Source: Hellea sp. (GTDB lineage: Bacteria; Pseudomonadota; Alphaproteobacteria; Caulobacterales; Maricaulaceae). Taken from it: a stretch of DNA of 64,000 nt. How positions within the stretch are numbered: position 1 is the stretch's first letter; every line of letters begins with the position of its first letter. Positions 9,619 through 19,840 of this stretch are shown here, piece by piece. A model generated the notes under the pieces. The model searched no databases, was not told where the DNA came from, and saw only the letters and a program-made list of their open reading frames with translations. Location of the stretch: contig JAQXEH010000049.1 of assembly GCA_029250925.1 (NCBI GenBank), forward strand, positions 1-64,000. Reading direction: 5' to 3'. A program made the translations under genes and the position numbers.

Positions 9619-10227
9619 TTAGGCTTTCTTATTTTCGAAATAACGAGCTAAATACCTTGCTATAAGGTCTATTTCTATATTTACCTTCATACCTAACTGC
9701 AAATCTTTAATTGTGGTAACATTCCATGTATGAGGAATAATATTAACTTCAAAAATATTATTTTGAACATCGTTAATTGTTAGTGATATCCCATCGATAG
9801 TAATTGAGCCCTTTGGAGCAATCCCAAAAGATATTTCATCAGGTACCACAAAGCTTATTTTGTGGGACCCTGCAATTTCATTTATAGATGCAACAGAAGC
9901 AACAGCATCAACATGACCAGTAACCAAGTGCCCGCCCATTTCTGAATCACCCGTAAGTGGTCTCTCTAAATTAACTCTGGTACCCTCAGACCACTGGCCC
10001 ATTGTAGTTTTTGAAATACTTTCATCTGAAACGTCTATTGAATACCAGTTTTTTCCTTTTTGAATTACTGTCATACATGCACCTGAATGTGCAATTGAAG
10101 CTCCAATGTTTATTGTAGAGGTATCGTAGTTAGTTGTAACAACCATTCGCGTATCGCCCCACTCACCACCGCCTCCTCGGGTTATTTTTTTTATTACCCC
10201 CACATCCGTTATGATTCCCGTAAACAT
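9619..10227 (-). CDS. ribE: Riboflavin synthase (alpha subunit)
   Basis: MFTGIITDVGVIKKI, IGASIAHSGACMTV, duplicated lumazine-binding domains, GSITIDGISLTIN. Confidence 0.95.
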   Translation of the reverse strand: MFTGIITDVGVIKKITRGGGGEWGDTRMVVTTNYDTSTINIGASIAHSGACMTVIQKGKNWYSIDVSDESISKTTMGQWSEGTRVNLERPLTGDSEMGGHLVTGHVDAVASVASINEIAGSHKISFVVPDEISFGIAPKGSITIDGISLTINDVQNNIFEVNIIPHTWNVTTIKDLQLGMKVNIEIDLIARYLARYFENKKA

Positions 10228-10886
10228 TATATCAGTCTTTCATATGTTTCATGAATATCTTCGCCTAACTCATTAATCTGTATACGATTAAAACGCTTAA
10301 CGAAATCCATACTACTAAGTCCTAAATCGGAAATAGAATCTCTTGAGTCACCCCCCAGTATTAAAGGAGCCCTGAACCATTCTATAACATCTACTGCATC
10401 TATTCTGAGAAAACTAGAAGCTAAAACCCCTCCACCTTCAAGTAAAAGAGACTTAACCCCGTTCTCGCTTAGTAATTGCATAGCTGAAGTTAGATTTATA
10501 TTTGACGGTGAGCTGTTTTTGATAATTCTTACTCCATTTTCTCTTAATTCTTCAAACTTATTTCCCGATATTATATTACTAAAAATCCATACAGGAGTTT
10601 TTTTTGCAGTAAGAACTAAATTTGATTTTTCAGAGATACGCAGATTTGTATCAAAAACTATACGTATTGGATCTTTCTCACCGTTAATTCTTGTAGTTAA
10701 CTGGGGGTTATCGAGCACTGCTGTATTAGATCCAATCAATATAGCATCATATTTTGACCTTAATTTCCTACTGTACTCCCTTGATTTACTTCCAGTAATC
10801 CATTCAGATATACCATTTTTAAGCGCAATTTTTCCATCTAAGGAAGTCGCAAGCTTTAGAGTGATTTGTGGACGTGCCAAGATCAA
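10227..10886 (-). CDS. ribD: RibD reductase domain only (5-amino-6-(5-phosphoribosylamino)uracil reductase)
   Basis: RPQITLKLATSLDGKIALKNGISEWITGSKSREYSRKLRSKYDAILIGSNTAVLDNPQLTTR; SLLLEGGG. No N-terminal CDA-type deaminase domain; ORF abuts nrdR directly. Confidence 0.88.
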   Translation of the reverse strand: MILARPQITLKLATSLDGKIALKNGISEWITGSKSREYSRKLRSKYDAILIGSNTAVLDNPQLTTRINGEKDPIRIVFDTNLRISEKSNLVLTAKKTPVWIFSNIISGNKFEELRENGVRIIKNSSPSNINLTSAMQLLSENGVKSLLLEGGGVLASSFLRIDAVDVIEWFRAPLILGGDSRDSISDLGLSSMDFVKRFNRIQINELGEDIHETYERLI

Positions 10887-11360
10887 TTATTCCTTCTGAT
10901 CAGTTTCAGAATCGAGTTTTTCCTCTTCTATGAAAGTCTCAAAATCAGCTGTGGCCCTAAAGTCCTTATATACAGAAGCGTACCTAACGTAAGCCACTTT
11001 ATCCAGACCTGCTAACCCTTCCATGGCTAGAGCGCCAATTTGGTCTGATGTAATATCGGAATTACCTGCACTCTCAAGCTGTCTAATGACACCACTTATC
11101 ATCTGATCTACTCTTTCAGGGTCAACCGGTCTTTTTTGCATTGCAATCATTATAGACCTTGTCATCTTGTCTCTGTCGAAAGGAGTTCTCCTACCCGATT
11201 TCTTTACAACTATTAATTCGCGTAGCTGAACCCGTTCAAATGTTGTAAATCGTCCAGCACAGTTACCACATAATCTTCTCCGCCTAACAGCAGTATTATC
11301 TTCTGCTTGGCGGCTGTCTTTGACTTGTGTGTCCTCTGAACTACAAAATGGGCAACGCAT
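10887..11360 (-). CDS. nrdR: Transcriptional repressor NrdR
   Basis: [58 protein letters not shown]: zinc ribbon plus ATP-cone. Confidence 0.96.
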   Translation of the reverse strand: MRCPFCSSEDTQVKDSRQAEDNTAVRRRRLCGNCAGRFTTFERVQLRELIVVKKSGRRTPFDRDKMTRSIMIAMQKRPVDPERVDQMISGVIRQLESAGNSDITSDQIGALAMEGLAGLDKVAYVRYASVYKDFRATADFETFIEEEKLDSETDQKE

Positions 11361-11420
11361 ATAATTTACTTATCACGATTATTTAAAGGAGCAAATGGGT
11401 TATATAAAAAGGTATGAAGG

Positions 11421-12710
11421 CTAATAAATTGGAAATCTCTCAGTCAATGCCTTAACTCTCTCGCGTACTGAACTCTCTATTTCTTCGTTACCATCAGGGT
11501 TATTCACAAGTGAGTCTAATATCTCTGCCATTAGCTCGCCTATTTCTTTAAATTCTTTTACACCAAAACCCCTAGTAGTTCCAGCGGGAGAACCGATCCT
11601 TATACCCGAGGTAATAGTGAACTTTTCCTTGTCAAATGGAATACCGTTTTTATTACATGTAATATATGCCCTACCCAGAGCTTTTTCAGCTAAATTTCCT
11701 TTAACTCCCTTCGGTGATAGGTCGATCAAAGCCAAGTGCGTGTCTGTACCGCCGGTTACCACTGCATAGCCAGCTTTTTCAAGAGCACTTGCCATAGCTT
11801 TACAATTTTCTATCACTTTTTTAGTGTAGTCCTTAAATTCAGGTTGCAGAGCATCTCTAAAAGCAACAGCCTTCCCTGCAATTACATGCATTAAGGGACC
11901 ACCTTGCAGCCCCGGAAAAATTGCTGAGTTAAACTTCTTTGCTAACTTAGGATCGTTGGTAAGTATTATACCCCCTCGAGGCCCCCTCAAAGTTTTGTGA
12001 GTAGTGGATGTTACTACATCCGCATAAGGAAATGGCGATGGATGGACTCCGCCGGCAACTAATCCAGAAAAATGCGCCATATCTACGTGAAGATAAGCAC
12101 CCACCTTATCAGCAATAGCACGAAATTTACTAAAATCTATTTGGCGCGAATAAGCCGATCCCCCACAAATAATAATTTTAGGGTTATGTTTAACAGCCAG
12201 AGCTTCTACCTGATCATAGTCAATTAAATTAGTATCCTCTGTAACCCCGTAAGATACAGCATTGAACCATTTACCAGATAAATTAGGTGGTGCACCATGA
12301 GTGAGGTGTCCTCCCGACGCTAGATCCATACCAAGTATAGTATCTCCTGGCGATAACAAAGCTAGGAAGACACCTTGGTTGGCCTGAGAGCCTGAATTTG
12401 GTTGTACGTTTGCATATTCACAGTTAAATAGTTCACAGACACGATCTATTGCCAACTGCTCCGTTATATCGACATGCTGACAACCACCATAATAGCGCTT
12501 ACCGGGGTAACCTTCGGCATATTTATTAGTTAAAACAGATCCTTGCGCCTCTAGAACAGCATGAGAAACGATATTTTCCGAAGCGATTAATTCTATTTCG
12601 TGCTTTTGCCGCTCCAGCTCATCAAACATTGATGCGTAAACTTCAGGGTCTCTGATGCTTAGTTTTTCAGCAAAATATTTCTCAGTGTAAGTATTTCTCA
12701 GACCGCTCAT
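11421..12710 (-). CDS. glyA: Serine hydroxymethyltransferase
   Basis: [54 protein letters not shown]. Confidence 0.97.
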   Translation of the reverse strand: MSGLRNTYTEKYFAEKLSIRDPEVYASMFDELERQKHEIELIASENIVSHAVLEAQGSVLTNKYAEGYPGKRYYGGCQHVDITEQLAIDRVCELFNCEYANVQPNSGSQANQGVFLALLSPGDTILGMDLASGGHLTHGAPPNLSGKWFNAVSYGVTEDTNLIDYDQVEALAVKHNPKIIICGGSAYSRQIDFSKFRAIADKVGAYLHVDMAHFSGLVAGGVHPSPFPYADVVTSTTHKTLRGPRGGIILTNDPKLAKKFNSAIFPGLQGGPLMHVIAGKAVAFRDALQPEFKDYTKKVIENCKAMASALEKAGYAVVTGGTDTHLALIDLSPKGVKGNLAEKALGRAYITCNKNGIPFDKEKFTITSGIRIGSPAGTTRGFGVKEFKEIGELMAEILDSLVNNPDGNEEIESSVRERVKALTERFPIY

Positions 12711-12776
12711 TTTGAGACTCCAATAAAAGAAATTTTTCTTATGTTATTAAAAATTTAATTCAACAAAAAAAGCTCG

Positions 12777-14003
12777 TTATGCAACCCTTTTTTTATCTAA
12801 ACCAAACTCTTTCCAGACCGAGTCAAGAGCAACCATTAATTCATCTATCATTAGGTCATCGTGGAACGGACTAGGTGTGAACCTAAGCCGTTCTGTACCA
12901 CGCGGGACAGTAGGATAATTAATTGGCTGAGCATAAATACCAAAATTCTCAATTAAACTGTCGGATATAGCTTGGCATTTTACTGGATCACCGACCATAA
13001 GAGGAACTATATGCGTGTCACCATCAATAAAATCATAATTAGCTGATCTAAAACGTTGTTTTAGAGCTTCAGCTCTCTCTTGGTGTTTAAACCGTTTTTC
13101 TGGTGTTACTTTTAAAATTTTTACAGATCTCAAAGCACCGGCAGCAGTGCTAGGCGGAATAGAAGTAGTGAAAATAAATCCAGAGGCCATAGACCTTACC
13201 GCATCGATAATGACTTCATCAGCTGCTATATAACCACCAACCATGCCATAAGCTTTAGCTAAAGTTCCCTGAATAATATCTATCCTATCGGATAAACCTA
13301 ATTCCTCGCAGATACCTCCCCCCGTGTGCCCGTACATTCCTACAGCATGTACTTCATCGATATAGGTTAAGGCATTGTATTTGTCAGCTAAATCACATAT
13401 TTTCTCAACTGGGGCAATATCTGCGTCCATTGAGTAGACAGACTCGAAAGCTATAATTTTGGGTGTGTCTAAGGGAAGTGTTTTTAATTTAGATTCAAGA
13501 TCATAGAGATCATTATGATTAAAAATAATTTTATCACATCTTGCTCTCTGAATTCCTGAAATCATTGATGCATGATTTTTTTCATCAGATAGTATCACCA
13601 AGCCAGGAAGTATCTTGCTCATTACTCCCAATGTAGCTTCATTGGCTACGTAACCAGAGGTTAAAACAAGAGCCCTATCTTTGTTATGCAGATCAGCTAA
13701 CTCGGTTTCTAATTGAACGTGGTATCGCGTAGTTCCAGAAATATTTCGCGTACCACCAGAGCCAGTTCCCGCACTCTCGACAGCGGATTTAACAGCTTCA
13801 ATTACGCACTCATTCTGGCCCATACCTAAGTAATCATTTGAGCACCAAACAACTATATCCTTTTCACTATCTTCTCTAAACCATGTTGCATGAGGAAAAG
13901 ATCCTGATTTTCTTCGAATGTCTCTAAATATACGGTACCTACCCTCTTCACGTACGGAATTTACAGCAGTATCGAATTCTTTTCTGAATTTTTTATGTGT
14001 CAA
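12777..14003 (-). CDS. hemA: 5-aminolevulinate synthase
   Basis: [66 protein letters not shown]4-pathway ALAS. Confidence 0.96.
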   Translation of the reverse strand: MTHKKFRKEFDTAVNSVREEGRYRIFRDIRRKSGSFPHATWFREDSEKDIVVWCSNDYLGMGQNECVIEAVKSAVESAGTGSGGTRNISGTTRYHVQLETELADLHNKDRALVLTSGYVANEATLGVMSKILPGLVILSDEKNHASMISGIQRARCDKIIFNHNDLYDLESKLKTLPLDTPKIIAFESVYSMDADIAPVEKICDLADKYNALTYIDEVHAVGMYGHTGGGICEELGLSDRIDIIQGTLAKAYGMVGGYIAADEVIIDAVRSMASGFIFTTSIPPSTAAGALRSVKILKVTPEKRFKHQERAEALKQRFRSANYDFIDGDTHIVPLMVGDPVKCQAISDSLIENFGIYAQPINYPTVPRGTERLRFTPSPFHDDLMIDELMVALDSVWKEFGLDKKRVA

Positions 14004-14073
14004 TTACTCGCCTCAAATGAGAATATGTTGTATTACTAGCAAAACATATATATCAAAAAGTGAATATTACTAC

Positions 14074-14119
14074 TGCACAATCGTCGCAATCATTCAATTT
14101 TAGATGCACAATCGTCGCA
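14074..14119. repeat. Two direct copies of TGCACAATCGTCGCA, 31 bp apart start to start, in the hemA/hemB divergent intergenic region
   Basis: Exact 15-mer at 14074-14088 and 14105-14119, read directly. Confidence 0.75.
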
Positions 14120-14168
14120 TATGAACAAGAAGTTATAATGTTATAATTAACAAAGCGAGGTTTTTTTA

Positions 14169-15155
14169 GTGTCGACATATCCATTTACAAGGTTGCGCAG
14201 AACAAGAGTTTCTGGCTGGTCCCGTAGAATGGTGAGTGAAAACGTAATTATGCGAGATGACCTCATCTGGACAATAATAATAACTGACGCAAAAGAAAAA
14301 AGAACTTCCATACCATCAATGCCAGGAGTTGATCGTGTGAATCTTGATGAAGTTGTATCAGAAGCAAAAAAAGCACGCGATTTAGGTATTCCGGCAATTG
14401 CTTTATTTCCACATATAAATCCGAAATACAAATCAGATTGCGCTTCTGAAGCATTGAATCCAAACGGACTGATACCACAAGCGGTTAGTGCTATAAAATC
14501 TGCCGTCCCTGACCTAGGCATCATAGTTGATGTGGCACTAGACCCTTACACAATTCATGGTCATGACGGCTTACTAGAAGGTAACAAAATTCTAAATGAC
14601 GCTTCAGTGGAAATATTAGCTCAAAGCGCAGTCATTCTCGGTAACGCTGGAGCTGATATCGTTGCTCCATCTGATATGATGGATGGACGGGTCGCAAGCA
14701 TAAGGGAGTCATTGGAGAGAGCCCAACTTAACGATGTAATGATAATGTCCTATGCCGCCAAATACGCTTCATCATTTTACGGGCCTTACAGAGATGCTAT
14801 AGGAACATCGTCAAGCCTTATTGGTGATAAAAGAACATATCAAATGGACCCTGCCAATAGTGATGAGGCGCTAAGAGAGGTTGAACAAGATATTATTGAA
14901 GGTGCAGATATGATAATGATTAAACCAGGAATGCCATATCTAGACATAATCAAAAGAATAAAAGACGAATTTAGAATGCCAACTTACGCTTTTCAGGTCA
15001 GCGGTGAGTATTCCATGTTGAAAGCAGTATCCCAAAATGGATGGCTTGATGAGAAAAAAATTGTGCTGGAAAGCTTAACAAGCTTTAAACGGGCTGGTTG
15101 TGATGGCATACTAACATATTTTGCACCTCAAGTTGCCGATTGGTTAAGCCACTAA
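14169..15155 (+). CDS. hemB: Delta-aminolevulinic acid dehydratase (porphobilinogen synthase)
   Basis: GTG start; YPFTRLRRTR, VDRVNLDEV, ALFPHINPKYKS, DVALDPYTIHGHDGLL, AADIVAPSDMMDGRV-type segment, MIKPGMPYLDII. Confidence 0.96.
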   Translation: MSTYPFTRLRRTRVSGWSRRMVSENVIMRDDLIWTIIITDAKEKRTSIPSMPGVDRVNLDEVVSEAKKARDLGIPAIALFPHINPKYKSDCASEALNPNGLIPQAVSAIKSAVPDLGIIVDVALDPYTIHGHDGLLEGNKILNDASVEILAQSAVILGNAGADIVAPSDMMDGRVASIRESLERAQLNDVMIMSYAAKYASSFYGPYRDAIGTSSSLIGDKRTYQMDPANSDEALREVEQDIIEGADMIMIKPGMPYLDIIKRIKDEFRMPTYAFQVSGEYSMLKAVSQNGWLDEKKIVLESLTSFKRAGCDGILTYFAPQVADWLSH

Positions 15156-15178
15156 TAAAGCAACAACAAATTAAGAAT

Positions 15179-16033
15179 TTATTTAAGTCGCTTAAGAAGA
15201 CTAGATGTATCCAATCGGCCACCTCCAGAGCTTTGAAGTTCAGCATAAAATTCATCAACCATTTCCACCACCGATAAACTAATATCAAATTTTTTTGATG
15301 CCTTTAAAACTATATTTAGGTCTTTACGCATGTGGTCAACAGCAAAGCCAAAATTATACTCGCTCCTACTCATTGTAATCGCCCTGTTATCCATTTGCCA
15401 ACTTTGAGCCGCGCCTTTTCCTATAGCCTTAATTACTTTTTCAATATCTAAATCTGCTTTTTGAGCAAAATAAACACCTTCCGCTAAACCTTGTAATACG
15501 CCCGCTATGCAGATTTGATTTACCATTTTTGTTAATTGCCCTGAACCCGAACCGCCCATTAGATTGATGGATTTGCAATAATTGGAAATTACAGCAAGGG
15601 ATCTAGAAAATACTTCTTCATCACCTCCACACATTGATGTTAGAGTTCCATTAATCGCCCCTGACTCACCACCTGATACCGGAGCATCAATAAAGCTACA
15701 TGAATTTTTAAGAGCGACGTTATAACAATATTCTGCACATTTTTCTGAAGTTGTCGTATGGTCTATTATTATCGTTTCTGGTTTAACATATTTAATAACC
15801 TGATCAAAGACCGAATAAACATCGCTATCATCACCAACACACATGATAACAAAGTCAGCACCGGTAACTGCACCTTTAATACTTGATGATACAATACCTT
15901 TAAAAGTCTCACCCCACTTATCTCTTTTTTTTGGGCTTCTGTTCCAAACCCGCAATTCATCAACAGCTACATCCAAATGACCAGCCATATGGTAGCCCAT
16001 AATACCTAAACCTAAAAAAGCACACGTAGTCAT
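15179..16033 (-). CDS. NAD(P)-dependent beta-hydroxyacid dehydrogenase (3-hydroxyisobutyrate dehydrogenase / GarR-like)
   Basis: FLGLGIMGYHMAGHL Rossmann motif, DAPVSGGESGAINGTLTSMCGG substrate loop, GQLTKMVNQICIAG (catalytic Lys region). Confidence 0.88.
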   Translation of the reverse strand: MTTCAFLGLGIMGYHMAGHLDVAVDELRVWNRSPKKRDKWGETFKGIVSSSIKGAVTGADFVIMCVGDDSDVYSVFDQVIKYVKPETIIIDHTTTSEKCAEYCYNVALKNSCSFIDAPVSGGESGAINGTLTSMCGGDEEVFSRSLAVISNYCKSINLMGGSGSGQLTKMVNQICIAGVLQGLAEGVYFAQKADLDIEKVIKAIGKGAAQSWQMDNRAITMSRSEYNFGFAVDHMRKDLNIVLKASKKFDISLSVVEMVDEFYAELQSSGGGRLDTSSLLKRLK

Positions 16034-16123
16034 GCAGAATCCCCAAAAAACTCTTGATTTATATACATCTATTCAATCAAAAGGAATTATGAAAGAATTA
16101 TTCAAAAAAATAAATATCTAGAT

Positions 16124-17965
16124 ATGGAATTGGTTTCGATATCGTCAAGCTGGCAAATGTGGATGACTATGTTGTTTGTATTGGTAGCTGTATATTTATA
16201 TGTAACAGAAAAATACTCAATAGAATCAATATCTGTTGGAATTGTTACAGCATTGATGATATTTTTTCATTTCTTTAAACCTGAGGTTTCTGCTAATTTT
16301 AACAGCACATCTTTATTGTCAGGATTTGCTGCCCCTGCACTGATAACAATAATGGCATTGTTGGTTGTCGGGCAAGGGTTATTCCAAACCGGTGCATTTG
16401 AGGGCCCAATACTACGTATAAACAATGAATTAGATAATTCCCCAAGACGCACCCTATCAATTGTTTTCATATTAGCATTCTCAGTTTCTATGTTTATGAA
16501 CAATACTCCAGTTGTTGTAATGTTTATTCCAATAATATCCGCTATGGCTCTTCGTTTAAGACATTCAACATCCATTTACATGATGCCACTAAGTTTTGTT
16601 TGTATATTAGCGGGTATGACAACCCTTATAGGTTCGTCGACTAACATGTTAGTTAATGATGTTTTAATTCGTTCTACAGATTTATCTTTAAAGTTTTTTA
16701 CTCAATTTCCGTTTGGTATAATTTTGGCCGCAATTGGATCCATCTACATCATAATAGCTGCTCCAATTTTATTACCTAATAAGAGAAAACAAAAAAATAA
16801 AAACCAAGCCTCAGGTCAACAGTACATTGCACAGATAAGAATTACAGAACACCACCCATTAAATACTTCAATACCAATAGCTGGATTATACCCAAAACTT
16901 AAAGATGTAACCGTTAGGATGGTACAACGGGGAGACCAAGTGTTATTACCTCCTTTTGAACATGCATTAAAAGAAAACGATATATTAATTGTAGCGGCCA
17001 CAAGAAAATCATTATCAAATTTACTAACCTCAAGTCCCGAATACCTAAAGGGTATGCTTAATATAACTGGCTTTCAAAAAAATCAAAAAGATGGTGATCA
17101 TAATCAGTCAATAGTTATCAGCGAAGCAGTGATTGCTCCTAGCTCGCGAATGATAGGCAGAAATATTGAACAAATAGGGTTTCGTCGCCAAACTGGCTGC
17201 TTAGTTTTAGGTATTCAAAGACGGTCGAGAATGATCAGAAAAAGTATGCTTGATATAAGACTAGAGGCAGGTGATATATTGCTACTATTTGGGTATGAGT
17301 CAGAAATAAGAGAACTTCGCGACAATAGAGATTTATTACTCTTAGATTGGTCTACGAAAGAACTCCCAGATATAAGGAAATCAATATTAGCGCAGCTAAT
17401 ATTCATTGGAACAGTGGCTTGCGCGGCTACAGGCTTTTTACCCATTGAAATAGCGGCTTTATCGGGGGCAATCGGAATGATAGCTGCAGGTTGCTTGAAT
17501 ATACGCCAAGCTGTTAGAGCACTGGATATGCGAATATTTCTGTTGATTGGCGCAGCATTCGCTATGGGTCTCGCGTTAGAGAAAACAGGTGGAGCTGAGT
17601 ATATAGGGCTGACTGTAGTAAACACATTTCAACCCTATGGAGATCAAATACTTTTAAGCTCTGTGTTTTTAATTATAGCTATTTTAACAAACATTATCTC
17701 CAATAGCGCTGCCGCATTATTGTTTGCTCCAATTGGATTAGCAATTAGCCAGCAAACAGGTATTGATCCAATATCAATAGTTTTAACTGTAATATTCGCA
17801 ACAAATTGCTCTTTTGCTACTCCAATTGCTTATCAAACAAATTTATTAGTCATGGGCCCTGGTCATTATAAATTTTCAGATTTTGCCCTTTTCGGTATCC
17901 CATTAATAATCATTCTATGGCTAAGTTTTAGCCTGCTTTCACCTTATTTTTTACTGTATAAGTAG
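16124..17965 (+). CDS. SLC13/DASS family permease with central RCK_C (TrkA-C) domains
   Basis: Hydrophobic termini (FMNNTPVVVMFIPI; TNIISNSAAALLFAPIGLAI) flanking soluble RCK_C-like repeats (VLLPPFEHALKENDILIV; RLEAGDILLLFG). Confidence 0.85.
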   Translation: MELVSISSSWQMWMTMLFVLVAVYLYVTEKYSIESISVGIVTALMIFFHFFKPEVSANFNSTSLLSGFAAPALITIMALLVVGQGLFQTGAFEGPILRINNELDNSPRRTLSIVFILAFSVSMFMNNTPVVVMFIPIISAMALRLRHSTSIYMMPLSFVCILAGMTTLIGSSTNMLVNDVLIRSTDLSLKFFTQFPFGIILAAIGSIYIIIAAPILLPNKRKQKNKNQASGQQYIAQIRITEHHPLNTSIPIAGLYPKLKDVTVRMVQRGDQVLLPPFEHALKENDILIVAATRKSLSNLLTSSPEYLKGMLNITGFQKNQKDGDHNQSIVISEAVIAPSSRMIGRNIEQIGFRRQTGCLVLGIQRRSRMIRKSMLDIRLEAGDILLLFGYESEIRELRDNRDLLLLDWSTKELPDIRKSILAQLIFIGTVACAATGFLPIEIAALSGAIGMIAAGCLNIRQAVRALDMRIFLLIGAAFAMGLALEKTGGAEYIGLTVVNTFQPYGDQILLSSVFLIIAILTNIISNSAAALLFAPIGLAISQQTGIDPISIVLTVIFATNCSFATPIAYQTNLLVMGPGHYKFSDFALFGIPLIIILWLSFSLLSPYFLLYK

Positions 17966-17973
17966 ATATTGTA

Positions 17974-18699
17974 GTGACACATCCGTTTAATCCAAATAAA
18001 ATTCAATTTTTCTTAACTGTGCCAGCTCCTTGTCCATATTTACCTAACTTAATGGAAAGGAAGGTTTTTACTCAACTAGACCCTATAGATGGTCCGATAA
18101 TTAACAACCATTTAACTCAGTTAGGCTTTAGAAGATCGCAAAATGTAATATATAGACCTGCTTGCGAAAATTGTAATTCATGTAAATCACTGCGAATAAG
18201 AGTTACTGATTTTATCACCAGAAAAAGCTTTCGAAGAGTAAATGGTATAAATGCTGATATCAGAGTATCAATTATGCCTCCCATGGCAACAGATGAACAA
18301 TTTGCATTACTTCAACAATATTTAACAACCCGGCATAATGGCGGTGGAATGTCAGATATGGATTTTTCTCGCTATCAAATGATGGTTGAGGAATGTGCAT
18401 CAGAAACTGATGTTATTGAATTTAGGGATACAGATAATAATCTAATAGGTGTTACATTAATCGATAATCTTTTTGATGGTTACTCTATGGTTTATAGTTT
18501 TTATGATACAAGCTTAAAAGCAAGAAGTTTGGGAACTTTCATGATACTAAGTCAAATAAACCGTTGTAAAAATGATGGTTTACCGTACCTATATCTGGGG
18601 TACTGGGTAAAAGGTAGCACGAAAATGCAATATAAATCTCGTTTTCAACCTCATGAATTACTTAGTAAAAATGGTTGGCATGAAGGAGGGAGTACTTAA
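17974..18699 (+). CDS. bpt: Aspartate/glutamate leucyltransferase (Bpt, arginyl/leucyl-tRNA-protein transferase family)
   Basis: PCPYLPNLMERKVFTQL, YRPACENCNSCKSLRI, YSMVYSFYD, GTFMILSQI, LYLGYWVKGSTKMQYKSRFQPHELL. Confidence 0.93.
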   Translation: MTHPFNPNKIQFFLTVPAPCPYLPNLMERKVFTQLDPIDGPIINNHLTQLGFRRSQNVIYRPACENCNSCKSLRIRVTDFITRKSFRRVNGINADIRVSIMPPMATDEQFALLQQYLTTRHNGGGMSDMDFSRYQMMVEECASETDVIEFRDTDNNLIGVTLIDNLFDGYSMVYSFYDTSLKARSLGTFMILSQINRCKNDGLPYLYLGYWVKGSTKMQYKSRFQPHELLSKNGWHEGGST

Positions 18700-19839
18700 A
18701 TGAAAAGACGCCAAATTTTAGGGGCTGTTGCCGCTGTGGCGACTGGAACCACTGTTACAGCCATACTGGGCAATAAGGATAATAAAAAACAAATTATTAA
18801 AAAAGAGTCTAAAGTTTGTATGCCAAATATTTCAAAAGGCGTTAAACGCTTTAGAATGGTTACAACCTGGCCAAAAGATTTTCCCGGGTTAGGCCAAATG
18901 CCCAACCGATTTGCTAAAGCATTAAAAGATATGACTTCAGGATTAATGGAGGTGAAAGTTTATTCAGCTGGTGAACTAGTAGGGGCAATGGAGAGTTTTG
19001 ATGCTACAGCTTCAGGTGCTGCAGACATGTATCATGGTGCTGAATACTATTGGCAAGGTAAGTCTAAAGGCTTTTCATTTTTTACATCCGTTCCAATGGG
19101 AATGACGGCGGCAGAGATAATGGGTTGGATAGATCATGGTGGCGGTCAAAAGCTGTGGGATAACCTCTCAGCAAACTTTAATATAAAACCATTCCAGGCA
19201 GGAAATACAGGTCATCAAACAGGAGGATGGTTTAAGAAAAAAATAAATACTTTAGATGACTTTAAGGGACTTAAGATACGTATGCCAGGTTTAGGCGGTG
19301 AGGTAATAAGACGCCTCGGTGGTGCTGCAGTGCAACTGTCAGGTGGAGAAATCTACCAAGCCCTACAATCAGGCTCTATAGATGCAACAGAATGGGTTGG
19401 ACCCTGGAATGATTATGCTTTTGGTTTCTATCGTGAAGCTCCTTATTATTATGCACCAGGTTTTCATGAGCCAGGTGCATCTTTAGCAGTGGGTATCAAT
19501 CTGGACATATGGAATAACTTATCAGATTCTGAACAGTCTATCATTAGGTATGCTTGCAAATCAGCTAATGATTCAAGTCTTGGTGAATATACTCACGAGA
19601 ACGCAAAAGCATTAGAAATATTAAAAATCAATCATGGCATTTACCCGCGTTACTTCACAGATGAAATCATGAAAGAAATAGGAAAAATTAGTAATGATGT
19701 AGTATTTGAATTAGGAAATTCAGATTCCCAAACAGCTACAATCTATGAATCATACATAAAGGCGCGTAATTCATATAATAAATGGACTGAAATGAGTGAT
19801 GGTCTTTATATCAACGCAAGAAAAATATCAGCTGAATAA
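18700..19839 (+). CDS. TRAP transporter substrate-binding protein (DctP/TakP-like), Tat-like signal
   Basis: MKRRQILGAVAAVATGTT signal; FRMVTTWPKDFPGLGQMPNRFA, GLKIRMPGLGGEVIRRLGGAAVQLSGGEIYQALQSGSIDATEWVGP. Confidence 0.9.
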   Translation: MKRRQILGAVAAVATGTTVTAILGNKDNKKQIIKKESKVCMPNISKGVKRFRMVTTWPKDFPGLGQMPNRFAKALKDMTSGLMEVKVYSAGELVGAMESFDATASGAADMYHGAEYYWQGKSKGFSFFTSVPMGMTAAEIMGWIDHGGGQKLWDNLSANFNIKPFQAGNTGHQTGGWFKKKINTLDDFKGLKIRMPGLGGEVIRRLGGAAVQLSGGEIYQALQSGSIDATEWVGPWNDYAFGFYREAPYYYAPGFHEPGASLAVGINLDIWNNLSDSEQSIIRYACKSANDSSLGEYTHENAKALEILKINHGIYPRYFTDEIMKEIGKISNDVVFELGNSDSQTATIYESYIKARNSYNKWTEMSDGLYINARKISAE

Positions 19840-19840
19840 T

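Noticed and set aside
8469-10886. FMN riboswitch for the rib genes
   Set aside because: rib genes sit inside a tightly packed operon behind nrdR; no RFN-element consensus segments were recognised upstream.
14074-14119. Possible CRISPR-like repeats
   Set aside because: Only two 15-bp copies with a 16-bp gap in a promoter region, no array or cas genes; treated as operators.
14147-14524. 125-aa minus-strand ORF
   Set aside because: Antisense to hemB, which has unambiguous family motifs across the same region.
17215-17625. 136-aa minus-strand ORF
   Set aside because: Antisense to the SLC13 permease; Ser/Pro/Ile-rich shadow ORF.
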